Source: Methanobacteriota archaeon (GTDB taxonomy: Archaea; Thermoplasmatota; Poseidoniia; Poseidoniales; Thalassarchaeaceae). Taken from it: a stretch of DNA of 38,492 nt. The notes below the pieces were generated by a model. It saw only the letters and a program-made list of their open reading frames with translations, was not told the DNA's origin and made no database searches. Positions 1 through 8,835 of this stretch are shown here, piece by piece (within the stretch, counting starts at the first letter, position 1; the number at the start of each line of letters is the position of its first letter). The DNA is taken from assembly GCA_004195715.1 (NCBI GenBank), contig PSPX01000009.1, positions 50,592-89,083 of the forward strand, in the 5' to 3' direction. The translations under genes were made by a program, and so were the position numbers.

Positions 1-1
1 C

Positions 2-748
2 GACCCGTACGAGCTGTTCCTAGAATCGGTACGCGGCCACCGTCGCCTCATCACTGGATACGGGGGCAACCCGAAGGCTGACCCGGAGAAGTTTCGCGAG
101 GCGCAGAACCCCAAGCATGTCGCCATCTCACTCAACGGCGAGCCCACACTCTACTCTCGTTTGGGCGAGTTCCTCGACATCTGTCACCAACACGGAGTCT
201 CCACCTTCCTAGTGACCAACGGCAGTCTGCCCAAGGTCATCGAGAAGCTCGACCCACTGCCTACCCAACTCTACGTCAGTGTGGACGCTCCCAACAAGGA
301 GATCTTTGACCGGCTGTGCAAGCCCAAGTTCGACCAAGCAGCATTCCACAAGCTCGAGCAGACTCTCGAACTACTGCCCAGCCTCGACACCCGCACAGTG
401 TGCCGTCATACGCTCATCAAGGGCGAATCGCTAGGTCACCACGAGGACTATGCGCGCCTCGACAACATCGCTGACCCGGACTTCATCGAGGCAAAGGGAT
501 ACGTGTACGTCGGTAACAGCCGCAACAACCTGGCCATCGAAAACATGCCCAGCCACGACGATGTGATGGGTTTCTCCCGCCGCCTAGCGCCACTTGTCGG
601 GCGCGAGGTTCTCTCTGACCGCAGTGAGAGTCGTGTTGCTCTGATTGGCAAGGAGATGGTTCCGATTACCCTACCAGAGAAGGTGCGCGAACTACCCAAG
701 AATCTCGGGATCGCCAAGCCACAGCGGTATATGTTGCCTCAGGCCTAA
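2..748 (+). CDS. taw1: tRNA 4-demethylwyosine synthase TYW1, C-terminal part (cut by window edge)
   Basis: TYW1/Taw1 is the radical-SAM enzyme that condenses N1-methylguanosine-37 of tRNA-Phe with pyruvate to make 4-demethylwyosine, the tricyclic core of wybutosine. The frame is open from base 2, before the TTG start used in the ORF track, and the upstream codons encode typical TYW1 sequence (HVAISLNGEPTLYSRLGEF, then FLVTNG and QLYVSVDAPNKEIFDRLCKP). The later part has DFIEAKGYVYVG, which matches the family's DFIEVKG segment. The radical-SAM CxxxCxxC cluster lies upstream, outside the window. The stop TAA interlocks with the stop of the convergent ABC gene (shared CTAA). The family assignment is secure; completeness cannot be judged. 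Confidence 0.92.
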   Translation, partial: DPYELFLESVRGHRRLITGYGGNPKADPEKFREAQNPKHVAISLNGEPTLYSRLGEFLDICHQHGVSTFLVTNGSLPKVIEKLDPLPTQLYVSVDAPNKEIFDRLCKPKFDQAAFHKLEQTLELLPSLDTRTVCRHTLIKGESLGHHEDYARLDNIADPDFIEAKGYVYVGNSRNNLAIENMPSHDDVMGFSRRLAPLVGREVLSDRSESRVALIGKEMVPITLPEKVRELPKNLGIAKPQRYMLPQA

Positions 749-1737
749 ACCATCGGCCTACTCGAACCGCATTCGGGACAACGCTGCTCCTCACTGCCCC
801 CATAGTCGTGAAAGCAGGCTGGGCAGGTCTTTGCGAGAGTTAGGTTCGCCTTGCCTTCGACCTGTAAGCGCTCAATGTCAACCCGTTCCAGATTCAGTGA
901 ATCTCTCTCGATGTCGGGAAGTTCGAATCGTCCGGGTCCGCCAATCTTCGCCAGAACGTCTGGAGGCAGGGTCACCGTCCCAGTATCATCTATGATGAGT
1001 TCACGGCTGTCTGACAGGTCGGCTATGTCCACATCGGTCCCGTGCTGAGCGACGAAGCGCCCATCCCTGAGTTCGAGTGAGCGCTCACAGAAGGCGGCGA
1101 CCTCCCTGTTGTGAGTTACAAGGAAGAATGCCACGTCCTCCTCTTTATGCAACTTCTCGAACAACTTTAGCACTTCCCTGCTAGTTATTGGGTCGAGAGC
1201 GCCAGTAGGCTCGTCGGCTAGAATCAACTTGGGATTCGTAATGAGGGCACGGGCTATCGCAACCCTTTGTTGCTCACCTCCGGAGAGCTCCTCAGGCATT
1301 CCGCGTGATCTGTCCCCCATTCCAAGGCGGTCTAGGAGGGCTTGGGCCTTGGCTCTGGCAATACCCGGCAGAACGCCTTGGTGACGGAGGGGCTGGGCAA
1401 CATTGTCAAGGGCATTCAAGTGAGGTAGTAAGTTGGAGTCCTGGAAGATGAATGAAACGGTCTTCTGGCGTAGTTCCACGAGTTGTGTTCCGGTCAGCCT
1501 AGTCATCCTGTTTCCCCCTAACTCCACTCCTCCGGCCGAGGGTTTCATCAGACCGCCGAGGCACTTCAGCAGAGTCGACTTGCCTGACCCTGAAGGACCT
1601 ACTACTGCGACTGCTTCGCCCTCGTATACAGTCACGTGCAGGCCGCGTAGTGCGACGACATTTCCATCCTCAGCCTTCGATTCGTAGACGTGATAGAGTC
1701 CGTCGGCCTTGAGAATCTCATTGCGTCCGTTCTGCAT
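745..1737 (-). CDS. ABC transporter ATPase with C-terminal zinc ribbon (LolD/MacB class)
   Basis: This cytoplasmic nucleotide-binding subunit probably powers the adjacent FtsX-type permease. Seen in the 330 residues: Walker A GPSGSGKST near residue 48, signature LSGGEQQRVAIARAL near 150, and Walker B LILADEPTG followed by the switch histidine in LVTHN. After the roughly 225-residue ATPase core there is an extra ~100-residue tail ending in CPACFHDYGG...CPECGSS, a two-knuckle zinc ribbon. LolD/MacB ATPases usually stop near 230-250 residues, so the tail is unusual. The ATG start lies one base after the permease stop, so translation is probably coupled. It differs clearly from the other ATPase of the operon. 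Substrate is unknown; a lipoprotein, lipid or peptide is possible. Confidence 0.85.
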   Translation of the reverse strand: MQNGRNEILKADGLYHVYESKAEDGNVVALRGLHVTVYEGEAVAVVGPSGSGKSTLLKCLGGLMKPSAGGVELGGNRMTRLTGTQLVELRQKTVSFIFQDSNLLPHLNALDNVAQPLRHQGVLPGIARAKAQALLDRLGMGDRSRGMPEELSGGEQQRVAIARALITNPKLILADEPTGALDPITSREVLKLFEKLHKEEDVAFFLVTHNREVAAFCERSLELRDGRFVAQHGTDVDIADLSDSRELIIDDTGTVTLPPDVLAKIGGPGRFELPDIERDSLNLERVDIERLQVEGKANLTLAKTCPACFHDYGGSEEQRCPECGSSRPMV

Positions 1738-1738
1738 T

Positions 1739-4700
1739 TCACTCCCCCTTCAAAACCACTGCCAGATCCGCCTGCAGCGCCCTTCGCGTGGTGTAGAGCA
1801 GTGCCACCATCACTGCAATCAACACGGATGCGTTGACCAATGCGAGGTCTAGCCAAGGCCAGACGAGTTCCCTGCTTATCGGCGCACTCTGGCCGAGGAA
1901 TAACTGGAATATGAAGCCGAAAATGCCGAAGAAGCCGTTGAAAGACTCAGCGATGGCTAGACCGAGTATAACTCCCAGACCCATACTCACAAGCAGTATG
2001 GAGAGAATCTCGAAGAGGACCAGTCGTATGACCTGGTTGGGACTCGCCCCTATCGCCTGAAGTATGGCCAGTTCACGCTTGCGCTGGGTCAGGACAAGAG
2101 AGAGGAATACGAAGGCAGAAGCGACTGATGCCAAAGAGGCCACAATGAATTGCATGCTAAGAAGACCTGGCGTGCCGAAGATTAGTCCTCCGTTTCGTTC
2201 GTTTTCGCGATGAGCAGTGGACCAGTCAGAAGCCGCACTCACGCCGATTCCATTGGCTATCTCGGCGCTGACTACTCTTAGGGCATCTTCACAGTCCTCG
2301 TTGGTCTGATCACACAACTCGAAGAACCACCGATTGGAAGTATAGGAATCTGCAACGATGTCACCGACAAGTGCTCTGTATGTAGACTCGCCAACCACTA
2401 TGGCCAAATCTGCTTCAGAGGAGGGAAGTCCGGGCACCCATTGATGGCCCCCGATGTAAGAAACATCTGTCTCTGTTACAGTGGATGTTATGACGAGTCC
2501 CTCAGGACCGAAGCTGTAATCGTATTCTGTATATTCAATCGTGATTACTAGTCCGGGATCAACCTCAATCTCAGACGGGTTCAACCCGCCAGCATCCCCA
2601 GATGAGAGGTCTAGTTGAGACCTAGCTTGGCTCCCGGCTGAGAATCCACTATTCTTCCAAGCATTCACTGCATTGTCTATGTCATCTTGAGGTACTGTCT
2701 GTGTGTCCCATATCAGCGTGTCTTCGTGCTCATCGAAAAGCACCCAGGTACGTATCAGTGAGCCTTCTCCCTTCTTATTTGTGAAAATGTCGCCCACTGA
2801 AGTCATGGCATCAATGTCGGTTATGTCTCCATCACCGGCTCTCTGTATAGCCAACATAACCTCAGCTCTGGCATGTTCCTCTGTGACTGGGGAGTCGAAT
2901 TGGACCTGCACATCAGCACCATTCTCAGCAGAGGTAGTCCGCTGATCTACGATAGTTCCAGTATAGCCCTGAACGGCGGCAAGAGTCACGATTGACAGGG
3001 TGAGTATCATAATCACAGCTAAGCGGTTTACTGATTCAGAAGAGCCAGATCCTCGCAGTCCTCTCCTGATGTCAGATACAGCTGGAGACCATGACAGGAG
3101 CATGGTCAGAATCTTTGGTCCGGCAGCACCAATTCTACCCAGTACTAGGGCGCCACCAATCCACAAAAAGAATGGTCCTAACAGTAGGAGTAGCGCGTTT
3201 AGTATGAAGTTGGATATGATGCCATTGGAACCGAAAGAACCCCACCCTCCATTGGACTGAATCCAACTTTCTAGATATGACAGTAGACCGATTCCAAAGA
3301 CAATTACATGAAGCCATGTCCTTGGCTCTCGCTTCTCTGAAACTTTTCTCACACCCTCATCAATCTCTATTCTGAGGAAGTCCCTTGTCTTAGATCTACC
3401 AAATAGCAGAGAGACCCCCACAGTGAGTAACAAGATGAAGAAGGTTGACCAGAAGCTCAGAGTCGGATTGATTTCGATTCCTCCGGATCTGAATGACATG
3501 AAGCCCACCGCGTCGAGCACTAGAGGTACAGATAGTAGAGCCAATGTGTAGCCGACAAACCAAGCAAACAGACTGGTTACAGCCAATTCGAGCATTATCA
3601 TGCCAGTGAGTGTTCCCTCGGTTCCTCCAATGACGCGATGAATCGAGATCTCCCTCTTACGCTGCTCCAAAGACAAAACCAGCCCGTAAATCAGCACCGA
3701 GAAGGATAGTATCACAATCGGTATCATCAGGATATAATCGAAAACCTGTATGATTCCTAGGAAGATGTTGAGAAAGGTGATGGTTCCGGATATGAGGTCG
3801 TTGTATTCTATGAGAATACCTGCGCTGGTGTAGTTGCCTGCCTCTACTTCCTCTTTGAGTGCATCAAGCCACTTGGTGGCGTCTGCAGTCGATGTAGTGG
3901 GTAGTTGGTTCCTATCGACTGCCAGCCCGAGGTATCCATGATCGTTGTCCATTAAGATGAGTTTCTGCTCATCGCTCAGAACCGCGTCGGAAACCATCAC
4001 CGGATTGAAAAGTAGGGTAGGATTTCCAGCGCCGCCTTCCTGGTAGACGGCTGCAACAGTCAGATTGTGAACTGTCATGTTCACTCTGCAGTACATGTAA
4101 CCGGATTCGGCGTAGAAGTCCTCCTCGCCCTGGCAGTCCTCGAATCCATCAGCGATGTTCTGGTAGCCGAGATATCCAGTCACATAAGTGAAGGTGAGAG
4201 ATGAGATTGTGTCATTTACCGCAACTCCGGCGCTGCTCGCTACCTCCGAGGGCAGCACAATAGACCGGTTTGCAGCTGCATCGGCGGCGCTGGCGGGCCA
4301 ACTGCCGTAGATGATGCGTGAGTCCTGACCTCGCGTGGAATGCCGCTCGCTGAGCTCGCCATCCCATATGCCTTCACCATAGAATCGGATCGTCCTGCCG
4401 TCATTAATCGGTGGTCCCAATTCCGAAGCCTCCGGATAGTCCCAACTGACATTAGACCAGTCGGCCGTGGGGCCTTCGGCGGCGATGATGTTGAGGGGCT
4501 GGGGGATGAAAAAGTCCTCATCGAAGAAGCCATCCACTCTGACTCCTTGGCGTCCAAAGACTAGTCCACAGTCAGAGAATTCTTCCATCCCCACGAACTC
4601 ATCACACATCGATTCCCAAAGTAAGGAGTCGTTAGTGCGTCCTTCAGCGTCAATTCCTGGGTCGTCAGCAAAGTCAATCTTAGCATCAAAAATTTCCTCT

Positions 4701-4879
4701 TGCAATGAGTACTGAAGAAATGCTTGTGATAGTCCGACTCCGTAAGCCAGAACAGTTGAGATTACCAAAGATGCAAGGAAGACACCTGCAAAGACGGCTA
4801 AGACTCGTTCCCTACTCCTCCATGCGCTTTTCCCAGCCATCATCAGATTGTCAGGGAGTGACATCAATCGATTCTTCAT
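1739..4879 (-). CDS. Large FtsX/MacB-type ABC permease
   Basis: A 1046-residue integral membrane protein with two FtsX-like permease units. The order seen is: N-terminal membrane helix (VLAVFAGVFLASLVISTVLA), a ~330-residue external domain, a cluster of about six helices including FLGIIQVFDYILMIPIVILS, one more helix, a second external domain (~240 residues), and a last three-helix FtsX unit with the typical cytoplasmic loop RKRELAILQAIGASPNQVIR. The first unit has the related RKREISIHRVIGGTEG. These loops are the known ATPase-coupling elements of the LolCE/MacB class. The start ATG overlaps the stop of the upstream ATPase (ATGA). The second ATPase follows after one base. Likely role: mechanotransmission or export of envelope lipids or lipoproteins; the substrate cannot be read from sequence. 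Confidence 0.85.
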   Translation of the reverse strand: MKNRLMSLPDNLMMAGKSAWRSRERVLAVFAGVFLASLVISTVLAYGVGLSQAFLQYSLQEEIFDAKIDFADDPGIDAEGRTNDSLLWESMCDEFVGMEEFSDCGLVFGRQGVRVDGFFDEDFFIPQPLNIIAAEGPTADWSNVSWDYPEASELGPPINDGRTIRFYGEGIWDGELSERHSTRGQDSRIIYGSWPASAADAAANRSIVLPSEVASSAGVAVNDTISSLTFTYVTGYLGYQNIADGFEDCQGEEDFYAESGYMYCRVNMTVHNLTVAAVYQEGGAGNPTLLFNPVMVSDAVLSDEQKLILMDNDHGYLGLAVDRNQLPTTSTADATKWLDALKEEVEAGNYTSAGILIEYNDLISGTITFLNIFLGIIQVFDYILMIPIVILSFSVLIYGLVLSLEQRKREISIHRVIGGTEGTLTGMIMLELAVTSLFAWFVGYTLALLSVPLVLDAVGFMSFRSGGIEINPTLSFWSTFFILLLTVGVSLLFGRSKTRDFLRIEIDEGVRKVSEKREPRTWLHVIVFGIGLLSYLESWIQSNGGWGSFGSNGIISNFILNALLLLLGPFFLWIGGALVLGRIGAAGPKILTMLLSWSPAVSDIRRGLRGSGSSESVNRLAVIMILTLSIVTLAAVQGYTGTIVDQRTTSAENGADVQVQFDSPVTEEHARAEVMLAIQRAGDGDITDIDAMTSVGDIFTNKKGEGSLIRTWVLFDEHEDTLIWDTQTVPQDDIDNAVNAWKNSGFSAGSQARSQLDLSSGDAGGLNPSEIEVDPGLVITIEYTEYDYSFGPEGLVITSTVTETDVSYIGGHQWVPGLPSSEADLAIVVGESTYRALVGDIVADSYTSNRWFFELCDQTNEDCEDALRVVSAEIANGIGVSAASDWSTAHRENERNGGLIFGTPGLLSMQFIVASLASVASAFVFLSLVLTQRKRELAILQAIGASPNQVIRLVLFEILSILLVSMGLGVILGLAIAESFNGFFGIFGFIFQLFLGQSAPISRELVWPWLDLALVNASVLIAVMVALLYTTRRALQADLAVVLKGE

Positions 4880-5610
4880 TCACCGACCCCCGAATATTCT
4901 CCCCACGCTGATCGGATGTCGGATGCTGCCGTAACACCGTCCCGGAGCAACAGCATCCTATCGGCCATCGATGCCAGTGTAGGGTCGTGAGTAACCATCA
5001 GAACTGATATTCCGTCCTCTTCGCAAAGCTGCTTGAACAGGTCAATGATTTCCTGGCCACTCTTCACATCGAGGTTTCCCGTAGGCTCATCTGCGAGCAG
5101 TAGAGGCCGGGATCCTGCAATTGCCCGAGCAATAGCAACTCTCTGTCTCTGTCCGCCTGACAGCTGATCGGGGATGAATTCCATACGATCCGCTAGGCCG
5201 ACTCTTTCGAGAGCATCTCTAGCCTGCTGTTCCGCTTGTTCGGAAGGGACTCCAGAGAGCTCCAGTGCGAAAACGACGTTGTCCAATGCGTTTAGTCTGT
5301 CAATTAGATGGAAATCTTGGAAAATCCAGCCGACTCCTCTCCTACGGACATCCACCACACGACTGGGGCTTTTCGTACCGTAGTTGAACTGATCCAGTGA
5401 GATTGAGCCGGAGTCGGCATTCAACAGTCCTCCAATGATGTTGAGTAACGTAGACTTTCCACATCCAGAGGGGCCCATAAGAGCCACCAGTTCACCGGGC
5501 TCGATTTCGAGATCTATCCCCTTGAGGACCTCTAGTCTGCGTCTTCCAGAGCCGAAGCCTTTGTGCAAGTCTGAGACATGTAGCACAGCCCTACGGGCTG
5601 AAGTTGACAT
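4876..5610 (-). CDS. ABC transporter ATPase (LolD/MacB class)
   Basis: A standard-length ATPase of the LolD/MacB/FtsE class. Walker A is GPSGCGKST, the Q-loop is in GWIFQDFHLIDRLNALDNV, the signature is LSGGQRQRVAIARAIAG, and Walker B is LLLADEPTGNLD followed by MVTHD. NLDVKSGQ after Walker B is characteristic of this class. The ORF track begins at a TTG (5628) that overlaps the glycosyltransferase stop; I prefer the ATG at 5610, 18 bases in, because the family's N terminus (VLHVSDLHKGFGSG) follows directly. It overlaps the permease by 4 bases. It sits first of the two ATPases flanking one permease, so the transporter may be a heterodimer of ATPases. Confidence 0.87.
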   Translation of the reverse strand: MSTSARRAVLHVSDLHKGFGSGRRRLEVLKGIDLEIEPGELVALMGPSGCGKSTLLNIIGGLLNADSGSISLDQFNYGTKSPSRVVDVRRRGVGWIFQDFHLIDRLNALDNVVFALELSGVPSEQAEQQARDALERVGLADRMEFIPDQLSGGQRQRVAIARAIAGSRPLLLADEPTGNLDVKSGQEIIDLFKQLCEEDGISVLMVTHDPTLASMADRMLLLRDGVTAASDIRSAWGEYSGVGE

Positions 5611-5624
5611 ATAAGCAGTTGTTG

Positions 5625-6710
5625 TCAACCACCTTGGGTTGCATCATGGTAAGCTTCAGCCATGGCTTGTCCTTGTGCCTCGGCACTCAGAATATTCTTT
5701 ACATGGTCAATTAGGGAATCATCTGGATTCCTAGGGACTCCACCTGCTCGCATCCAAGCAGCATGGACTTTTACTATCTCGTCCATCCATGCCACGACAT
5801 CGGTCGCTGGCAGAAGGCACCGCTCCGGTATCACCTCGTTGTGGGCGGGAAGATTGGCTGCGATGACAGGGCATCCGGCGGCCATCGCTTCTGTGGGCGG
5901 GTAACCGAAGCCCTCTGAGATGCTAGGGAACAGTAGGACTTCGGCATGCTGGAAGGCAGCCACAAGTTGCTCGTCGTCCAACTCGGCCTCGCTTCCTATG
6001 TGTAGCATGTGGATGTCACTAGCTACCTCTTCGGGAAGACTGTCAATGACCTCGCGCACGAAGTCAAGCCGCTTGCGCGGCTCGTCGGTACCGACGGTAA
6101 TCAACAGGCACTTCGAGTCGTCGTCGTGCTCGGCGATGAGCTCGCGAGAGCGCGGATTAGCCTCCGGATCCCAGTAGTCGAGGTCTATCTGGTGTCGTAC
6201 TAGAGCGGTGGGCTTACCCGGAAACATCCGCTTCACATCCCTCCTCGTCATCTCCGAGACACAGATTAGCAGATCTGCCCTCGTCAGTCCCTGCTTCAGT
6301 CGCTTGAGGTCGCGACGACGGAACAGACCTGGTCTCTGATCGCCCACAGGGACTCTGATGTCTCCGGCCTTAATCTGGCGCGGCTTGAGGTGGAACATGT
6401 CGTGGACAGTCACCACCACGGGTATCGCGCATCCCTCGGGAACGAGGTGAGCCTGTTCCTGGTCGGTTATGTGCAGGAGGTCGGCTTCCGAGTCTTCCAC
6501 AGAGGATGAGACGAAGGCAGGGTGCTTACGCCACCTGGTGAGAAGGCGATTCGGTGCGAAACCCACAATCGGATGCTCAAGAGTGGTCACTTTCGACCAT
6601 CCCGGGACCATGGCGCGCTGGAGAAGTGACTCGACCGCGTGGTGAGCACGGCCCAGACCGGTGCTCGATGGCAGGGCGGCGCCCCTAGCCAGTACAACCC
6701 GCTTGACCAT
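5625..6710 (-). CDS. GT4-type glycosyltransferase (GT-B fold)
   Basis: A predicted cytoplasmic or membrane-associated retaining glycosyltransferase of the GT4 (glycosyl transferases group 1) class. The C-terminal half shows ITVGTDEPRKRLD (start of the donor-binding Rossmann domain), then the family's acidic motif in LLFPSISEGFGYPPTEAMAAG, where the two glutamates eight residues apart contact the sugar nucleotide. VVTVHDMFHLKPRQI is the usual N-domain acceptor region. The ORF track extends 24 codons upstream, but the extension is Arg/Pro-rich and overlaps the divergent gene; MVKRVVLARGAALP at 6710 is the natural start and has a TATA-like TTTAAGT about 25 bases upstream. It leads the ABC operon, which suggests an envelope glycan or glycolipid export pathway. 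Donor and acceptor are unknown. Confidence 0.82.
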   Translation of the reverse strand: MVKRVVLARGAALPSSTGLGRAHHAVESLLQRAMVPGWSKVTTLEHPIVGFAPNRLLTRWRKHPAFVSSSVEDSEADLLHITDQEQAHLVPEGCAIPVVVTVHDMFHLKPRQIKAGDIRVPVGDQRPGLFRRRDLKRLKQGLTRADLLICVSEMTRRDVKRMFPGKPTALVRHQIDLDYWDPEANPRSRELIAEHDDDSKCLLITVGTDEPRKRLDFVREVIDSLPEEVASDIHMLHIGSEAELDDEQLVAAFQHAEVLLFPSISEGFGYPPTEAMAAGCPVIAANLPAHNEVIPERCLLPATDVVAWMDEIVKVHAAWMRAGGVPRNPDDSLIDHVKNILSAEAQGQAMAEAYHDATQGG

Positions 6711-6731
6711 GCGTCCACCAAGGCGTATCGG

Positions 6732-6738
6732 ACTTAAA
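6732..6738 (-). promoter_or_regulatory. TATA-like promoter element of the glycosyltransferase-ABC operon
   Basis: On the minus strand TTTAAGT lies about 25 bases before the ATG at 6710. This is the normal archaeal TATA-to-start-site distance, so the transcript would be nearly leaderless. It lies in the 51-base divergent gap shared with the glycosyltransferase at 6762. The call rests on position and composition only. Confidence 0.45.
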
Positions 6739-6761
6739 CGAGGGCGGGTGATGGGTCGGAT

Positions 6762-7991
6762 ATGACGAGTAATGGGGAGCACGGTCCCTCTGCCGGCGGC
6801 CTAGTGGTCGCAAAGGGCAGTTTTGCTGCAATGGGGGGCGCCGAACGCGACTTGATGCGTAACCTCCCTGCGTTTGCTCGGAGGTTTTCGGTTAGCGTGG
6901 CAACGCTCCATCCTGTGCCAGAATTGGAATTGCTCTGCTCTGAGCTTGGAGTTCCTCTAATCTCCCCCGACGAGGCATGGGAGATGCCGATCGATGCACT
7001 CTCTACCGTGCTCGACTCAGGGAATGATACAGCCGCGAAAGCATGGCAAGGATGCTCCGGCCTTGCCGAGGCGTTAGCCGCTTCAGATGCTGTCCACTTG
7101 GTCAGTGGAGATGGTAGCCTCGCTCTGCTCGAACACGTGCCCGATTCAGTGGCAATTCACCTCCACCTACTCGAGCCGCATCGCGGTCTGCACGAGGATG
7201 TCCTCCACAGAGAAATCGATGGCTCACCCAAGCGCAGCCTAGGCCTGACAAGCGCCCTGCTATCACGGGCGAGGCGGCGTGACATTGAGGCCATCCGCGG
7301 TCTGACCGACAGACCGTGTTCAGCAATTAGCGGCAACTCCAGTTACACTGCCGCTCGTATCGGCGAGGTTTACGGTGTCGAGGCAGGAGTGTTGCTACCA
7401 AGCGTCGTATCAGATGAGTTTCCCGCCAAGGCCGGGTCAGACGAGCCAACTGAGTCACAGGACATCGTTGCACCATACTCTGTGAGTGTGGGCCGGGCCA
7501 GCTGGGTGAAGGGCACATGGGAGACGGTCTCGATGCTAGCCGGCAGCGGAGTCTCACTTGCTCATGTCGGGGGCGGTGCTGCAGAAGACCTCGTACGCCT
7601 CACCCAACACGCCGAATCGTGCGGAGTTGGGCTATGGATTGCCCCGCGCCTCAGCTCTCCTGAGATGGCATCGCTCATTCGAGGCGCTAGGGCTGTTGTG
7701 AGTATGGCTCACGGAGAACCTTTCGGCCTAACTCCCGTAGAGGCATTCTCAGTCGGAACACCCGCACTGATGGTCAACGAAGGCGGGTTTCTTGACAGCG
7801 TGATTGACGGTGTGAACGGACGACTCCTGCCTCGTAGTGATTACGGCGCCTGGCACTTATCTCTCGAACAAGCAGCTGATAGCGGAACCCGTACGTTATG
7901 GGCTGAGGCAGGGCGGGTTCGAATCGAGGAGATGGACCTCAGGCCAGATACACATTGTCACCGTCTGGAGTCCATATTGGACTGTCTTTGA
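6762..7991 (+). CDS. GT4-type glycosyltransferase (GT-B fold)
   Basis: A second glycosyltransferase, divergent from the first. The 409-residue protein has the GT-B layout. The N domain begins VVAKGSFAAMGGAERDLMRN, with the GGAE loop typical of GT4 enzymes. The C domain starts at YSVSVGRASWVKGTWETVSM and carries the sugar-nucleotide motif HGEPFGLTPVEAFSVGTPAL, again two glutamates spaced as in the family. It is not a close paralogue of the 5625-6710 enzyme outside these motifs. ATG 6762 is preferred because the glycine-rich family start follows. The pair probably builds one surface glycan or glycolipid with the neighbouring ABC transporter. No membrane segment is evident. Confidence 0.82.
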   Translation: MTSNGEHGPSAGGLVVAKGSFAAMGGAERDLMRNLPAFARRFSVSVATLHPVPELELLCSELGVPLISPDEAWEMPIDALSTVLDSGNDTAAKAWQGCSGLAEALAASDAVHLVSGDGSLALLEHVPDSVAIHLHLLEPHRGLHEDVLHREIDGSPKRSLGLTSALLSRARRRDIEAIRGLTDRPCSAISGNSSYTAARIGEVYGVEAGVLLPSVVSDEFPAKAGSDEPTESQDIVAPYSVSVGRASWVKGTWETVSMLAGSGVSLAHVGGGAAEDLVRLTQHAESCGVGLWIAPRLSSPEMASLIRGARAVVSMAHGEPFGLTPVEAFSVGTPALMVNEGGFLDSVIDGVNGRLLPRSDYGAWHLSLEQAADSGTRTLWAEAGRVRIEEMDLRPDTHCHRLESILDCL

Positions 7992-7993
7992 TG

Positions 7994-8012
7994 CATGATT
8001 CTTTGAATCATG
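7994..8012. repeat. Perfect inverted repeat, 8-base arms with 3-base spacer
   Basis: CATGATTC-TTT-GAATCATG begins three bases after the glycosyltransferase stop. It could be a terminator hairpin for that gene or an operator for the following acidic protein. Its right arm can also pair differently: TTTGAAT (8002-8008) is complementary to ATTCAAA (8023-8029), just before the next ATG. Confidence 0.6.
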
Positions 8013-8028
8013 TCGTCAAATCATTCAA

Positions 8029-8835
8029 ATGGAGCATAAAGGACACAATTTCATGGACGAAAGTCGTAAAGAAACAAACGGAGACCGCTCGGCCCAGATT
8101 GCCCTGACCATGGGACTACTGCTTTTCGCATCGGTCATTCTCGGCTCGGGAGCTCTCGGAGACGACCGCGATGCTAACGCCGCCGATGATAATGACGACA
8201 GAGGTGACGAACCTAGTGATCGAATTGGAGAAGACAGAAATGGGGCTGTTTTGGACGAAGAAATGTTGAGGCTCGAGATAGCCTGCGATGACGGCGATGA
8301 CGAGGCCTGCGAAGATCTGAGAGACATATTCGAGAACAGGATGATGGAAGGTCGCACAGACATGCGGGAGATGGATGGGCGTCGTGGGAACGACGATCGC
8401 GACATGCGTGAGGAGAATCAGATGAGAGTGCCCCCTGAGATTCTTCGTGAGATGGCTCAAATGTGGTGCCATAGTCACGTCTTTGACACCTTCTGGGAGA
8501 ACACTCACGCCGTCGAGTTAGATGACGGCTCGGGCTTCGAGATGATTACCTACGCCGACAATGGCAATGAAGAAAGCACGGTCATCAGTCACGGTGCAAT
8601 GTGGCAAATCACACGCGGACTTGAGCCACTCGTCGGGTCCTGCGCTGCCATGATGATGGAGCTGATGGGAGTGGGAATGCCACCCCATGACCATGAAGAT
8701 GACTGGGGCGAGGGAGAATGGTGTGAGGGACACCCGAATGCCGAGGATTGCCAGTGGGATGACGAAGACGAGTCCGATGAGTGGAATGACGAAGGCGATT
8801 CGGATGAGTCCGATGAAAACGCGCCTCGCGACTAA
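8029..8835 (+). CDS. Acidic exported or membrane-anchored protein, unknown function
   Basis: Not recognised. Residues ~20-45 form one hydrophobic segment (IALTMGLLLFASVILGSGALG) preceded by charged residues, so the protein is probably exported and either cleaved or N-terminally anchored. The rest is very rich in Asp and Glu, with a Met/His/Cys/Trp-containing core (MWCHSHVFDTFWENTHAVEL, later MPPHDHEDDWGEGEWCEGH) and an Asp/Glu/Ser tail. The acidity fits a high-salt marine surface protein. Paired His and Cys suggest metal binding, but this is inference. The track start (ATG 8029) and an internal ATG at 8053 (MDESRKETNG) are both possible. The stop interlocks with the stop of the convergent membrane protein (CTAA). 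Confidence 0.6.
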   Translation: MEHKGHNFMDESRKETNGDRSAQIALTMGLLLFASVILGSGALGDDRDANAADDNDDRGDEPSDRIGEDRNGAVLDEEMLRLEIACDDGDDEACEDLRDIFENRMMEGRTDMREMDGRRGNDDRDMREENQMRVPPEILREMAQMWCHSHVFDTFWENTHAVELDDGSGFEMITYADNGNEESTVISHGAMWQITRGLEPLVGSCAAMMMELMGVGMPPHDHEDDWGEGEWCEGHPNAEDCQWDDEDESDEWNDEGDSDESDENAPRD

